Part shown: positions 46,801 through 47,169 of the stretch, in pieces
How positions within the stretch are numbered: position 1 is the first letter of the stretch
Layout of the letters: each line of letters opens with the position of its first letter
NCBI GenBank assembly: GCA_007125175.1
Contig: SLDS01000091.1
Span: forward strand, 1 to 47,169
DNA: 47,169 nt
Direction: 5' to 3'
DNA from: Flavobacteriales bacterium
GTDB lineage: Bacteria > Bacteroidota > Bacteroidia > Flavobacteriales_D > Cryomorphaceae
Notes under the pieces: generated by a model
What the model saw: the letters and a program-made list of their open reading frames with translations, nothing else
What the model was told of the DNA's origin: nothing
Database searches by the model: none
Program-made: the position numbers and the translations under genes

Positions 46801-47169
46801 ATAAGTGTTATCGTAATTTGCAGTATTGTCTGAGGTAACATAAGGTAGTTCTTCAACAACAATCGGATCACCACAAGCAGTACCTGCTCCGGCAAGAACT
46901 CCTTCACATTCGCATTCAGCAGTGATCACATCGTTGATGGTGGCAGGATTTCCATCATCGCAAGGATCGCCAATATTAGCGCTCAGTGCAGGGCAGTCAA
47001 AAGGTGTTCCGATACACTCGCACTCAGCGGTTACTACAGAATCAAAAGTACCTGGATCCTCATCATCGCAAGGATCGCCGATATTGGCATTCAAGGCTGG
47101 GCAATCTACCTCACCGCACTGAACCGATCGAGTAACGGAAGGCTGTGAGCCTGAAATACCATCACAGGC
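43813..47169 (-). CDS. Modular Cys/Asp-repeat surface protein with T9SS sorting domain (paralogue B), N-terminus cut by window edge
   Basis: The frame stays open to the right edge (at least 1118 residues), so the start is outside the window. It has the same modules as paralogue A. The Cys/Asp repeats (DCPALEANIGDPCDDGDPNT) alternate with two copies of the WVFSGCPF/VVISTWPTPQST beta domain and at least one full YFVTIATSDG/YYSHAGPDC domain; the edge residues look like the end of another. A C-terminal part with GSYRIWHIAY and GDYRIYYVNWPQGFGP is followed by a T9SS domain with the same ending, DKFMIAR. A beta-sandwich of about 135 residues interrupts the last repeat unit. The protein is expected to be exported and surface-bound. 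Its function is unknown. Confidence 0.85.
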   Translation of the reverse strand, partial: ACDGISGSQPSVTRSVQCGEVDCPALNANIGDPCDDEDPGTFDSVVTAECECIGTPFDCPALSANIGDPCDDGNPATINDVITAECECEGVLAGAGTACGDPIVVEELPYVTSDNTANYDNTYGTADLPEGGAAYPEISNGTGSGSYLNGDDAVYSYTATADGALEISLDGVASWTGLWVFSGCPFTEVLAFETISTAGVRNIQGLPISEGETIYVVISTWPTPQSTEYTLTIEEFVFDCPALEANIGDPCDDGDPNTFNDTVNAECECVGVTFGPGSTCNDPLVVGALPYSDSGNTADFGNTVSTMPTATTYPAPISNGTGSVTYISGPEAVYLYVADFTGEVNIELDGVSGWASLLVFKGCPFDERLAFSTSTSGSTRSIMGMPVNTGEEIFVVVSTWESQTASTDYTLTIEEELFDCPALEANIGDPCDDGDPNTIDDVVNAECECVGTLVDCPELEANIGDPCDDGDPFTTDTEVDANCECTGGTTIVFEGCTDGTFFGTRTPACDGPAENVTGAWTNEYSNINVSNNITYTFTLSNPDYFVTIATSDGETVLAFGQESAVWTADFDGTVRYYSHAGPDCPTTTGGTTSHTRTVQAGECVFDCPALEANIGDPCTLEGFFDTTIDANCDCVGTPFDCDLGDGNFANVGDPCVIPGEGDDYMEMLSVEAVGAPTTFDANTTYTFNIPAAAAGTAYSLTVSADGETFNGSWRNEFRVRITSPSGTVITNDAPPTFADEWQPSTQTGVGTFTGETTFSNLSDIDGEWTVEVRMTINEGPTINAIVDLTFDFTPEGTDAIIDENCECTVPCLSEGGTLSAVGSNAVCVGTGSPVTFENALLTDAAGDNSLWVLTPSGPGLSILAQSATGPDFDLDGFAPGSYRIWHIAYANDVDINEVLSSPGQTEGCWEPSNPLSIRLSAASDAGTISTSSITTVCGGEGTPKFVLASVSGNSGATGNRWVLTDDEDNVVDSRGANSNFNLDELAAGDYRIYYVNWPQGFGPDPATPNLSELEACVGVSNAIDVTVLDCGGGAFISSHPNPTAGVSWVTFEVSESQQVQVEVFDLSGRHIETIFHQNAQGENRYTMQFDGKRLPNGVYIYRMTTESEIVIDKFMIAR
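44775..45190 (-). other. Beta-sandwich domain inserted within a repeat unit of paralogue B
   Basis: Between the halves VGDPCVIPGEGDD and DAIIDENCECT of one repeat unit lies about 135 residues with the pattern of a jelly-roll domain (TTYTFNIPAAAAGTAY, VRITSPSGTVITND, GEWTVEVRMTINEG), reminiscent of proprotein-convertase P-domains. Paralogue A has only a short PLPEFDG linker at the same place. Confidence 0.6.
45262..47106 (-). repeat. Cys/Asp-rich repeat units in paralogue B
   Basis: Units of 33 codons at 47008-47106, 46900-46998, 46357-46455, 45817-45915 and 45709-45807, and a shorter one at 45262-45354. The first two, and the fourth and fifth, are adjacent with 3-codon linkers. The DNA is strongly similar: ATCATCACATGGGTC or close variants recur near 45765, 45872, 46411, 46954 and 47061. 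A seventh, interrupted unit begins at 45252. Confidence 0.85.

Noticed and set aside
45709-47106. Possible CRISPR array because of regularly recurring short DNA repeats
   Set aside because: The repeats are in frame, vary in sequence, are unevenly spaced and encode a Cys/Asp protein unit.

Overview
The window is about 47 kb of chromosome from a member of the Bacteroidota, most likely a marine or aquatic Flavobacteriia-type organism (Cryomorphaceae/Schleiferiaceae-like; this lineage is an inference). The grounds are: four secreted proteins ending, or expected to end, in a type IX secretion system (T9SS) sorting domain; gldF-gldG; the rpmB-rpmG-DUF4295-ftsY-rimO order typical of the phylum; many signal peptides ending in Ala-Gln; and promoters of the Bacteroidota type (TTG/CTG, about 18 bp, then TAnnTTTG). 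No tRNA, rRNA, CRISPR array, insertion sequence or phage gene was seen.

Layout. 1-4954 (minus): an M43 metalloprotease running off the left edge, a coiled-coil lipoprotein, and a six-PAS sensor protein that has a histidine-kinase dimerisation segment but no ATPase domain. 5160-14754 (plus): a housekeeping run of guaA, a LysM/solute-binding-fold protein, hemF, cinA, rpmB, rpmG, a DUF4295 protein, ftsY, rimO and a pirin. 14755-20103: an empty 450 bp stretch, a small exported protein, monomeric isocitrate dehydrogenase (minus) and a eukaryote-like GT3 glycogen synthase (plus). 20187-24296: a 1369-residue secreted CotH-kinase protein. 24421-32279 (minus): a porin-like protein, then what looks like one operon transcribed in the order T9SS protein, DUF4625 lipoprotein, TonB-dependent receptor, response regulator, histidine kinase. 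32553-40145: uvrB (minus), two small genes, then gldF-gldG-DUF4340-dnaN (plus). 40238-47169 (minus): two small genes and two large modular, cysteine-rich T9SS proteins, the second running off the right edge.

How parts work together. The 27355-32279 operon joins surface proteins, a His-rich lipoprotein and a TonB receptor resembling zinc receptors to its own two-component system; its promoter is overlapped by a 15 bp perfect palindrome. This reads as a regulated metal-uptake unit. A cluster of CTTAA repeats lies between the kinase gene and the porin and may be the regulator's target. The two modular proteins at the right end are clearly tandem paralogues built from the same four kinds of module; one carries an extra domain inserted inside a repeat unit. 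gldFG and the T9SS cargo point to a surface-active, possibly gliding cell.
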